Shown here piece by piece: positions 34,422 to 41,942 of a DNA stretch of 64,000 bases (position 1 is its first letter; the number at the start of each line of letters is the position of its first letter). The DNA lies in contig NZ_JAMBOX010000003.1 of NCBI RefSeq assembly GCF_023715785.1, positions 124,001 to 188,000 on the forward strand, read 5' to 3'. The notes beneath the pieces were generated by a model that ran no database searches, was not told the origin of the DNA, and was given only the letters and a program-made list of their open reading frames with translations. The position numbers were made by a program, and so were the translations under genes. This DNA is from Neobacillus niacini (lineage in GTDB: Bacteria > Bacillota > Bacilli > Bacillales > Cytobacillaceae).

Positions 34422-34562
34422 ATGCTCAAAATCCGAAATGTGGAATTATCAGATTTATCCGCTGTTGTCGCAATAGAAAATTTATGCTTCTCAAAAGAGG
34501 AAAAGATTAATAATATAGAACTGCTTACAATTGTTTACACCCAAATAAAGGTATTGGTATAA
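34422..34562 (+). pseudogene. Remnant of a GNAT acetyltransferase gene
   Basis: ATG 34422 opens 46 codons beginning LKIRNVELSDLSAVVAIENLC, a typical start of a GNAT N-acetyltransferase. After about 30 codons the family sequence is lost, and another frame (about 34533-34570) encodes HPNKGIGIKGAS, reminiscent of the acetyl-CoA loop HPxxxGxGIG. I infer a large internal deletion plus a frameshift. GGAG lies near 34413. It sits directly upstream of the MFS gene. Confidence 0.5.
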
Positions 34563-34579
34563 AAGGGGCATCTATTAAA

Positions 34580-35794
34580 ATGAGTTATATACGGCGTGGC
34601 ACACACAAATTTAAAATGGTAAACTTGGCTTTATTTGCCGGCGGCTTTTGCACCTTTGCCATCCTCTGGGGAACACAGCCGCTGCTCCCGGACCTTGCCA
34701 AGGAATTTCACCTCTCACCGGCAGTTTCAAGCTTAAGTTTGTCATCTGCCACAATCGCTTTGTCGATTAGTTTATTAGTATTCGGGTCCTTATCGGAGGT
34801 ATTTGGCCGGAAACCGGTGATGACTTTCTCATTGTTTGTCTCGTCGATTCTTTGCATCCTCACGGCCTTCACGCCCAATTTTCATTTTTTAATTGTATCG
34901 AGAATTTTACAAGGAGTCGCCTTAGCGGGACTGCCGGCGGTGGCGATGGCCTATTTGGGGGAAGAAATTGAACCCAAAAGTTTGGGAATGGCAATGGGAT
35001 TATACATCAGCGGAAATTCTGTAGGTGGTATGGCAGGGAGGATCATCAGCGGCATTTTAACGGATTATTTTAGCTGGCATATCGCATTATTTGGTATCGG
35101 CATCATCAGTTTATTGGCCAGTATTGCCTTCCTATTGATTTTGCCTCCATCCACCCATTTTAATCCGCAAAAATTTGCCCTAAAACAACTGACAGGCTCC
35201 TTGTTTAGTCAATTTAAAGAGCCTGGTCTACTTTATCTATTTGGCATCGGGTTTCTGCTGATGGGGAGCTTCGTCTCTTTGTACAACTATATCGGGTTTC
35301 AATTAATTAAGCCGCCATATTCGTTGAGCCAAACCGTGGTAGGATTTATTTTTATTGTCTATATTGTCGGTACCTTCAGCTCAACATGGATGGGAATGCT
35401 TTCTGATCAGTATGGAAAAAGAAAAATCATACTCCTGTCTCTGCTCATTCTATTAATTGGCGCCTGTATGACGCTGAATACGAATTTATGGTTTAAGATT
35501 TTCGGTATCGCGGTTTTCACCTACGGCTTTTTTGCCGCCCATTCCATTGCCAGCAGCTGGGTGGGGAAAGCAGCAACCCACGATAAAGCGCAGGCCTCGG
35601 CACTATACTTATTTTTCTATTACGCCGGTTCAAGCATTGGCGGGACCGCTAGCGGTGCATTTTACGGGCATTTTGGCTGGAGCGGCGTGGTGGCGATGAT
35701 TGTTGTTCTCACACTTGCTTCCATTGTGGTATCCTTCCGGTTAGGAAGCAAAACAAGAATTTCTAAGCTGGAAAAATTACAGCAAAGCAGTTAA
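34580..35794 (+). CDS. MFS transporter, YnfM-like
   Basis: 404 residues, 12 helices. The MFS loop 2-3 motif is present as GSLSEVFGRKPVMTF (about 69-83) with a second copy GMLSDQYGKRKIILL (about 272-286). The opening LFAGGFCTFAILWGTQPLLPDLAKEF resembles YnfM-type proteins of Bacillus and E. coli. Exporter or sugar/drug transport cannot be decided. ATG 34580 behind AAAGGGG (long spacing). A perfect palindromic terminator overlaps the stop. Confidence 0.82.
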   Translation: MSYIRRGTHKFKMVNLALFAGGFCTFAILWGTQPLLPDLAKEFHLSPAVSSLSLSSATIALSISLLVFGSLSEVFGRKPVMTFSLFVSSILCILTAFTPNFHFLIVSRILQGVALAGLPAVAMAYLGEEIEPKSLGMAMGLYISGNSVGGMAGRIISGILTDYFSWHIALFGIGIISLLASIAFLLILPPSTHFNPQKFALKQLTGSLFSQFKEPGLLYLFGIGFLLMGSFVSLYNYIGFQLIKPPYSLSQTVVGFIFIVYIVGTFSSTWMGMLSDQYGKRKIILLSLLILLIGACMTLNTNLWFKIFGIAVFTYGFFAAHSIASSWVGKAATHDKAQASALYLFFYYAGSSIGGTASGAFYGHFGWSGVVAMIVVLTLASIVVSFRLGSKTRISKLEKLQQSS

Positions 35795-35816
35795 AAAAGC
35801 AGGCCTGCTTTTTTAA
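35791..35816 (+). terminator. MFS gene terminator
   Basis: TTAAAAAAGCAGG directly joined to CCTGCTTTTTTAA, a 26-bp perfect palindrome including the stop codon. Confidence 0.75.
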
Positions 35817-35959
35817 CTTGCCAGTCTCCACCTATTCTATTAAGTTCTTTTCTTTCATGTAGAGTTTCTGGGACCTTTCTGAACCCTAAACGTTGATTTT
35901 CATACCTTTCTACCTACGTTCTTACACCCTTCTAAATTACTAGAAAATTTCAACTTTTC

Positions 35960-35998
35960 TTTACGTCACCTGAATACTGGTTTAACAATCCAATATTA
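35960..35998 (+). promoter_or_regulatory. Pho box upstream of the PhoX-type gene
   Basis: Four hexamers at exact 11-bp pitch: TTTACG (35960), TGAATA (35971), TTAACA (35982), ATATTA (35993). This is the PhoP site layout (TT(A/C/T)A(C/T)A direct repeats), with the same 39-bp length as the arrays at 45820 and 45955. It ends 47 bases before the start codon. Confidence 0.65.
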
Positions 35999-36045
35999 TG
36001 ATGAAGTTGTAACTAATTCTATTAAACTTTGGGAGGAAGAATAAT

Positions 36046-37803
36046 ATGAAAACGAATAAGATCCTAGTTCCACTCTTAAGCGCAGCAATTCTGTTCCCGA
36101 CTGCAATCAATGTACATGCTAATCCTCAAAAACCAGTTTCAGTAAAATCGGTTGAATTTGTTGGGATGCAAGCACCCGACACAGATGCGAAACGCTCTTC
36201 CATGTATAGCGAAGCATCAGCTATTGTTACCTTAAATGATGGCACTCAAAAAATCGTCCCCCTGGAATATCATTCCCTTGCCCGTCCTGGCGAGATGATT
36301 AACGGCAAGGTAGTTGGGGCTGCTTATGATGTAAATGGGAATATTATAAAAAACAAAGATGGAAAGCCTTATATTTCAACTTCGCCAGATATGAATACAC
36401 TGCTTAGTGTAAATGGAAAAAGCGGAAAATTATATTTGATTAACCACTTTGAAGGTATGCCAAATAATGAAATTGGCAACATGCCGAAAGCGATGTACTT
36501 AAATACGGTTGAACAAGATAAGAAATCGGGCAAAATGAAAATCACCGATATCGAGCCTATTGATTTTTCAGCAGATGGCGGGATTTGGACACCTTGTGCC
36601 GGTGTCCTGTCGCCTTGGAACACCCATTTAGGCGGGGAAGAATATGAACCAAACGCGCGCATCCACGAAGCAAACCCTGAAAAATCAGATGTAACACAAT
36701 TTGCCCGTAATTATTATCAAGACCTTTCCGTTATCGGAAATCCATACCTTTATGGACATCATACAGAAGTAACTGTTCACCCAAATGGTGAAGCAAAAGC
36801 AGTCAAGCATTATAGCATGGGCCGCATGTCTATTGAAAATGTAACGGTAGCACCGGATAACCGTACCGTTTATTACGGGGATGACGGGTCTTATACGATG
36901 TCGTTCATGTACATAGCCGATAAAGCAAAGGATTTATCAGCAGGTACCTTATACGCAGCAAAATGGAAGCAAACCAGCGACAAAAATGGCGGAGCCGCTG
37001 ACATTGAATGGATTAAACTAGGGCATGCCACCGACCAAGAGATTAAGGAAATGGCACAAGACCTGAAATTCAGTGATATTTTTGAAACAACAAATGATGC
37101 CGCCTATGCACAAGCAAACGGCTTTAAACAGATAAAGGCTGCAGGCAATCTCGAATGGCTGAAGGTAAAACCGGGCATGGAAAAAGCGGCTGCCTTTTTG
37201 GAATCCCGCCGTTACGGTGCTCTTCTCGGGGCAACAGCGGAGTTTAATAAAATGGAAACTCTTACGTTTAACAAAGCAGATAATAAAATTTATATGACAA
37301 TGTCCTATATTGAAAAGGGAATGACTAAAAATCCTGCTGACCCTGTCGATGATATTCAATTACCAAAACTCCGGTCCGGCGCCATCTATGAAATGAATCT
37401 GGCTGCCGGACAAAAAGATCGCGACGGGCGCCCTATTGATAGTGATTACGTCGTAACCAAAATGTCCGGACTGATTACAGGGGAAGACTTGCCTGTTAAG
37501 GATGAGGATGGAAATACAGCCAATCCTGATAAGATTGCCAACCCAGACAATATCGCTTTCTCTGAAAAATACCGCACGCTATTTATCGCAGAAGACAGTG
37601 ACATGCATACCAATAATTTCGGCTGGGCCTACAATGTCGATACCAAGAAGCTATCCCGGATCATCTCTGCCCCGGATGGCGGTGAAGTGACCGGCCTTCA
37701 AGCCATCGATGAATTAAATGGCAAGTCCTATCTCATGATCGGATCACAAAACCCTGGCAACATTGGTTATATCGATTTAACTTCACTAAGCGCTAAAAAG
37801 TAA
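36046..37803 (+). CDS. phoX: Secreted PhoX/DUF839-family phosphatase
   Basis: 585 residues with a Sec signal peptide (KTNKILVPLLSAAILFPTA, cleavage likely after VHA at residue 25). The remainder is a beta-propeller-like DUF839 (PhoX) protein: GGIWTPCAGVLSPWNTHLGG, YGHHTEVTVHP, AVKHYSMGRMSIENVTVAPD, VYYGDDGS and IANPDNIAFSEKYRTLFIAED. PhoX enzymes are Ca2+/Fe3+-dependent alkaline phosphatases outside the cell. Most PhoX proteins use Tat; this one has no twin arginine. ATG 36046 behind GGGAGGAAG. The Pho box upstream supports induction by phosphate starvation. Confidence 0.82.
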   Translation: MKTNKILVPLLSAAILFPTAINVHANPQKPVSVKSVEFVGMQAPDTDAKRSSMYSEASAIVTLNDGTQKIVPLEYHSLARPGEMINGKVVGAAYDVNGNIIKNKDGKPYISTSPDMNTLLSVNGKSGKLYLINHFEGMPNNEIGNMPKAMYLNTVEQDKKSGKMKITDIEPIDFSADGGIWTPCAGVLSPWNTHLGGEEYEPNARIHEANPEKSDVTQFARNYYQDLSVIGNPYLYGHHTEVTVHPNGEAKAVKHYSMGRMSIENVTVAPDNRTVYYGDDGSYTMSFMYIADKAKDLSAGTLYAAKWKQTSDKNGGAADIEWIKLGHATDQEIKEMAQDLKFSDIFETTNDAAYAQANGFKQIKAAGNLEWLKVKPGMEKAAAFLESRRYGALLGATAEFNKMETLTFNKADNKIYMTMSYIEKGMTKNPADPVDDIQLPKLRSGAIYEMNLAAGQKDRDGRPIDSDYVVTKMSGLITGEDLPVKDEDGNTANPDKIANPDNIAFSEKYRTLFIAEDSDMHTNNFGWAYNVDTKKLSRIISAPDGGEVTGLQAIDELNGKSYLMIGSQNPGNIGYIDLTSLSAKK

Positions 37804-37823
37804 TTCAATCTCCTATTTAACTA

Positions 37824-37858
37824 AAATCCCCCCTATTCATTTGATTAGGGGGATTTGT
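37824..37858 (+). terminator. Terminator of the phoX gene
   Basis: AATCCCCC...GGGGGATT hairpin with TTTGTTCTTG after it. Confidence 0.7.
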
Positions 37859-37909
37859 TCTTGCAATTTGCTTTTTCCCAATTAAATATATCTTGCACAA
37901 AACACTGTG

Positions 37910-38244
37910 AATAAAAAAGACCGTAAGAAGATGGATTCCTCTTACAGTCTAAATTTCTAGCATGAGTATAATTGTCTGCATTAAATTAGCCACTTATAAA
38001 AAGTGCCTTTGTACAGGGTTAATCAACGATCATCTCGAATTTCAGTAAAGTAAGTTACCTTCTATATTGCCTGATTCCATAAGAGCATAACAAGTAAACC
38101 TCACTAAAGTTAGGAAAAATGCGCTCCATACAAAATCGATATTAATTTTTGAAAAATTAATACTGGCAATTAGATGGTTCCATAAACTACCTTACCTCCT
38201 CCGCAAATTTCCTCAATTATCACATATTTCCATCGATTTGTAAA
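37910..38244 (-). ncRNA. Candidate small RNA or small-protein transcript
   Basis: On the minus strand: TTTACA (38244-38239), 17-bp spacer, GATAAT (38221-38216), then about 260 nt to a terminator (AGACTGTAAGA...TCTTACGGTCT, then TTTTTTATT, at 37950-37910). GGAGGAGG lies at 38202-38195, 11 bases before an ATG (38183) that gives only eight codons. A 46-codon open frame without a start codon (38182-38042), displaced by one base, is hydrophobic in its middle. The unit is separate from cwlO, which has its own terminator. Confidence 0.45.
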
Positions 38245-38256
38245 ATATTTTTACAG

Positions 38257-38284
38257 CAAAAAAGCCTTTCGCTAGGAAAGGCTT
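38257..38284 (-). terminator. cwlO terminator
   Basis: AAGCCTTTC-CTAGC-GAAAGGCTT read on minus, then TTTTTG, 14 bases after the stop. Confidence 0.85.
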
Positions 38285-38297
38285 CTTACAATCATCC

Positions 38298-39455
38298 TTA
38301 TTGTAATACTCTTCTCGCATTTGTAAACTTAGCTGGATTAAAGCCGGCAATTTTAACAACATCGCCTGTTTGCGGTGCATGGATATATAGCCCACCGCCA
38401 ATGTAAATTCCTACATGGTAAGCTGGGCTGCCTCTAAAGACTAAATCCCCCGGCTGTACGTCATTAAGAGAGACGGCTGTTCCAACTCTTTGCTGGTCGC
38501 TTGAAACCCTAGGAAGGCTGATGCCTGCCGCATTTCTAAACACATAAGAAGTGAATCCGGAGCAGTCAAATCCTGCTGGCGTAGATCCGCCCCAAACATA
38601 TGGTACACCTAAGAATTGCTTAGCATAAGAAATGATAGCATCTGCTGACGCAGAGGCTGGTACATTTACAGAAATCGATGGTGCCGGCTTTGAAGAACTT
38701 CCACTGGAAGACTGTGCTACCTGTTGAGTTGCACGCTGTTGTGCTGCACGCTGTTCAGCCAAGCGAGCCTGGCGCGCTGCCTCTTCCCGGGCAATTCGTT
38801 CTTGGCGGTCTCTTTCTTCTTGAGCTGCAAATTCAGTTTCCAAGTTTGATAGTTCACTTTGCTTTTCTGCTAGTATTCTTTCAGCTTTACTTTTATCTTC
38901 TTCAATTTTCTTCTGCTCAGCAGCAAGTTGTTCTTTATTCTTGTTTAAGTCTGCCAACTCAGTTTGCAATTTTTCCTTTGCTGCTTCTAAAGCCTGTTGC
39001 TTTTCTTTTAAACTATTCAGCATATCAGTATCTTTTTCGATAATCATTGAAATCGCACTGAAACGAGTTAAAAACTGGGAAAGGTCATTAGATGTAAGCA
39101 AAAATTCAGCATAGGTAGCAATGGACGTTTTTCCTTCTGCCTGAATACTCTTTAATCTTTCGGAATATATCTCTTTATGTGTATCTAAATCTTTCTGGGC
39201 CTGTTCAATTTCAACCTTAGCTTGTTCAATTTTCACCTGTTGTCCCTGGATTTGCTCATTTAACTTTTGAACCTTATCCATCGCTATGGTGATTCGGTTG
39301 CCCAATTGTTGTAATTGTGTTTCAATGTCTTCAACTTGTGCCTTTTGTTCTTCAATTTGACTCTTCTGAATTCGTTCTGCGTATGTAGGTGTTGTTATTT
39401 GAAACATGCTGGCAAGTACAGCAGCTGATATGGTATATTTAATAATTTTTTTCAT
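38298..39455 (-). CDS. cwlO: CwlO-type D,L-endopeptidase (NlpC/P60)
   Basis: 385 residues: signal peptide (about 1-26, cleaved after TYA), a long coiled-coil domain (about 27-235) of the PcsB/CwlO type, a Ser/Pro/Ala linker, and a C-terminal NlpC/P60 domain (about 270-385). Catalytic Cys is in GFDCSGFTSYVF, His in PAYHVGIYIG and the third residue in YIHAPQ. It cleaves D-gamma-Glu-meso-DAP bonds in the lateral wall during elongation; in B. subtilis CwlO is controlled by FtsEX and WalKR. A WalR-type box lies about 100 bp upstream. ATG 39455 behind AGAGGAG. Confidence 0.9.
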   Translation of the reverse strand: MKKIIKYTISAAVLASMFQITTPTYAERIQKSQIEEQKAQVEDIETQLQQLGNRITIAMDKVQKLNEQIQGQQVKIEQAKVEIEQAQKDLDTHKEIYSERLKSIQAEGKTSIATYAEFLLTSNDLSQFLTRFSAISMIIEKDTDMLNSLKEKQQALEAAKEKLQTELADLNKNKEQLAAEQKKIEEDKSKAERILAEKQSELSNLETEFAAQEERDRQERIAREEAARQARLAEQRAAQQRATQQVAQSSSGSSSKPAPSISVNVPASASADAIISYAKQFLGVPYVWGGSTPAGFDCSGFTSYVFRNAAGISLPRVSSDQQRVGTAVSLNDVQPGDLVFRGSPAYHVGIYIGGGLYIHAPQTGDVVKIAGFNPAKFTNARRVLQ

Positions 39456-39552
39456 TACAGAATCTCCTCTTGTAACTTATCTTTATTTCACTCGTCTAAT
39501 ATATTAATAGTTTATATGCCAATTCGTCGAAACACAATGAATGTGTCGGATT

Positions 39553-39569
39553 TGTAATATAAATGTAAT
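39553..39569 (+). promoter_or_regulatory. Candidate WalR box upstream of cwlO
   Basis: TGTAAT-ATAAA-TGTAAT fits the WalR (YycF) consensus TGTWAH-N5-TGTWAH perfectly. It is read on the strand opposite to cwlO, 98 bp before the start codon. Confidence 0.6.
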
Positions 39570-39678
39570 TTAATGTTGAAAAATATTACAAAAAATCGAC
39601 AACTTCCCTCTTGTATCATGTAAATGTAATACTTGTCAATTTTGTGACAGAAACCTTGTTTGTCCTAGTATAAACAAA

Positions 39679-39718
39679 AGAAGCAGGAACCCCAGCACAA
39701 GGTTCCTGCTTCTTTTTT
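39679..39718. terminator. Terminator after the aminotransferase locus
   Basis: AGAAGCAGGAACC-9-GGTTCCTGCTTCT with T-runs on both sides (TTTTTTT on plus, TTTTGTTT on minus). Member of the dispersed GAAGCAGG hairpin family. Confidence 0.8.
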
Positions 39719-39760
39719 TGACATTTTCACGTTTAATGTCGCTTTTTCAACTAAAATCTT

Positions 39761-40949
39761 TTACTCTTTTGTTACAACGGCTGCCTCTTGAAGAAAGTTC
39801 TGAATCTTTTCGGCAGCTTTCACCAATCTTTCAGGAGATTGAACCAGTGCCATTCTGACATAGCCTTCCCCTTGGGTTCCAAATGCATCGCCAGGGACCA
39901 CCGCCACTCCCGCTTTCTCGATTAATTTAAAGGCAAATTGCCTTGATGTCCATCCGGAAGGGATTTTTGCCCAAACAAACATTGTGGCCGGTGACTTTGC
40001 CACCTTCCAGCCGCCCTTTTCAAGACCGGCAATTAAAACATCCCTGCGTTTTTCGTATTCTTTCACCTGTTCACGGAGCACATTGTAATCCGACGTTAGC
40101 GCAGTGACCGCCGCCATTTGAATCGGATAAAATACCCCGTAATCAATATTGGACTTAAATGAAGCCAGTATCCTTAAGGCTTCCTCGTTGCCGACAGCGT
40201 ATCCAATCCGGCAGCCGGCCATATTAAAGGTTTTTGACAATGAATTGAATTCAATTCCAACTTCCTTTGCCCCTGTAACCGACATGAAGCTAATTTGCGG
40301 ATTTCCGTCATAAATCAGCTCTGAGTAAGCAAAATCATGAATAACAAGAATATTATACTTTTTGGCAAATTCAACTACTTCTTCGAAAGACTCCTTACTA
40401 GCCAATGCTGTGACTGGGTTTCCCGGATAGCTGATTATCATCATCTTTGTTTTATGTAATACCTCCACTGGGATTTCACTCAATTTCGGCAAATATCCGT
40501 TTTCCTCCAATAACGGCATCGGATAAATGGACCCGCCGGCAATCATCACCCCATGCTCGTAAATGGGATAGCCTGGGTCTGGGACAAGGACATAATCCCC
40601 GGGGTCAATCATTGCCATCGCCAAATGGGGCCAGCCCATCCTGGGAACCCATTAGCTGCAATACTTCCGTTTCAGGAACAAGCTCTATTCCATAACGTTG
40701 CTTGTAAAAATAAGCCACTGCCTCGTTAAATTTATCAATTCCCTTCAAAGTATAACCATATTTCGTTGTATCCCTGCTAAATTGTACCAGCGTATCGACA
40801 ACATAAGCGGGTGGCGGCATATCCGGACTGCCGACACTTAAATCAATCACGTCCATGCCCTTTTTAATTGCCTCGCTTTTTTTATTTGCTAACTCTGTAA
40901 AAATACTTGTCGCCATGTTTTGCGTTTTTTTCGATCCAACAATCTTCAT
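39761..40949 (-). pseudogene. Class I/II aminotransferase (DapL-like) broken by a 1-base frameshift
   Basis: Two adjoining frames form one protein. 40949 to 40605 gives the N-terminal part from MKIVGSKKT to EVLQLMGSQDGLA; 40639 to 39761 continues HLAMAMIDPGDYVLVPDPGYPIYE to the end. They join if one C is removed from the CCCC run (plus strand GGGG 40627-40630), giving about 395 residues. The PLP lysine is in NSLSKTFNMAGCRIGY. Similar to the LL-diaminopimelate aminotransferase-like proteins annotated in Bacillus; Bacillus uses the acetylated DAP route, so the real substrate may differ. Either a recent pseudogene or a homopolymer sequencing error. ATG 40949 behind AAAGGTGATATAG. Confidence 0.85.
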
Positions 40950-41157
40950 CTATATCACCTTTTGTTCTATAGGATTTCCTTTTTCAATTTTATACAATTT
41001 TCAAAATTAAAGCACGAATCGAGTTTTATAAAGCATGTATATAAAAAAAGAGCCCAAATGATGGGCACTCCAGGCTGTCGAGAAACTTTCGACAGCCTTT
41101 ATTTTATATAACTACTTTAACAATTCAATGATATTAATCAAAAACTATTCAATATGT

Positions 41158-41290
41158 CTGTTGATTTGCGCTCCAGGCACTTCGCTTTCCGCGGGCGTGC
41201 CTGGGAGCCTCCTCGGCGCAAGCGCCTGCGGGGTCTCCCAATGCCCCGTACTCCCGCAGGAGTCTTCGTGCCTTCCGCGCAAATCAACAG
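41158..41290 (-). repeat. GC-rich Bacillaceae repeat, copy A
   Basis: 133 bp beginning CTGTTGATTTGCGCTCCAGG and ending GCGCAAATCAACAG, much richer in G+C than the surroundings. Internal blocks: CTTTCCGCGGGC, GAGCCTCCTCGGCGC, GCCTGCGGGGTCTC, ACTCCCGCAGGAGTC. Ends are inverted repeats. The same sequence in the other orientation is at 41673-41807. It resembles a highly repeated non-coding element of Bacillus-type genomes. Confidence 0.75.
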
Positions 41291-41349
41291 GTGTTATTAA
41301 TAAGTTAAGAAGTTCAAACAATAATTATTAATAATAAGTGGTGAATTCA

Positions 41350-41663
41350 ATGTTTAAGCCTAAAGAGTCTAGCCAAAGTGAATTTGAATTTGTGTCTATT
41401 GATGAATCAGTGGGAGGAGTACAAGGAAAAGATAAGAGTAAATCGCTTATCTAAATCAGGAAAAGAACTTTATAAATTTAGAAAGGAAAAAATTGAGCGA
41501 AGCTTCGCAGACTCAAAAGAGCTGCATGGGCTTCGCTACTGCCGGTTGCGGGGAATAAAAAAAGCAAGTGAGCAAGCGCTTCTAACCGCAGATTGCCAGA
41601 ACATGAAAAAGATTGCGACACATTTATTCTGGTTGGAAAAGGTGTGTTGCAATACTTCAGGTT
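41350..41663 (+). pseudogene. IS1182-family transposase remnant
   Basis: ATG 41350 begins [19 protein letters not shown], the usual N-terminus of IS1182-type transposases. The sequence then jumps, with a frame change near 41405, to a C-terminal piece: [20 protein letters not shown], then [20 protein letters not shown] and [17 protein letters not shown]. Most of the DDE catalytic core is missing, so it cannot be active. Confidence 0.8.
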
Positions 41664-41672
41664 GATTATCTC

Positions 41673-41807
41673 CTGTTGATTGGAGCGGAAGGTGCGAAGA
41701 CTCCTGCGGGAGTACGGGACAGGGGAGACCCCGCAGGCGCGGAACGCGCTGAGGAGGCTTCCCGAACCGCCCGCGGAAAGCGAAGCACCTGGAACGGAAA
41801 TCAACAG
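41673..41807 (+). repeat. GC-rich Bacillaceae repeat, copy B (inverted)
   Basis: 135 bp beginning CTGTTGATTGGAGCGGAAGG and ending GGAACGGAAATCAACAG; reverse complement of copy A with about a dozen differences. With copy A it brackets the transposase remnant. Confidence 0.75.
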
Positions 41808-41942
41808 GCCCCCTAGCAGGGGCAATTTTAATAAAATCGGCCATTCAATTTCCATTAAAATAAAAAATTGCCGAGAAATATACCCTTTCTCGACAATCTG
41901 AAGAGCCCAAATGATGGGCTCTCCATTTTATCTTTGGTCTAT

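Larger units (their letters stand above)
41049..41924. mobile_element. Degenerate IS1182-family insertion with long target duplication
   Basis: The element occupies about 41073-41901. Its ends are inverted: GGCTGTCGAGAAA at the left and, on the other strand, GATTGTCGAGAAA at the right. It is flanked by two copies of a 23-bp hairpin sequence, AGAGCCC-AAATGAT-GGGC(A/T)CT (41049-41071 and 41902-41924). The left copy keeps the T-run expected of the terminator of the flanking cysJ-like gene, so the insertion seems to have entered that terminator and duplicated it. The transposase inside is mostly deleted. IS1182 elements are known for variable, sometimes long, target duplications. Confidence 0.7.

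Noticed and set aside
41478-41901. Several overlapping frames across the GC-rich repeat copy B
   Set aside because: They read through the non-coding repeat and transposase remnant in different frames, with no ribosome sites.
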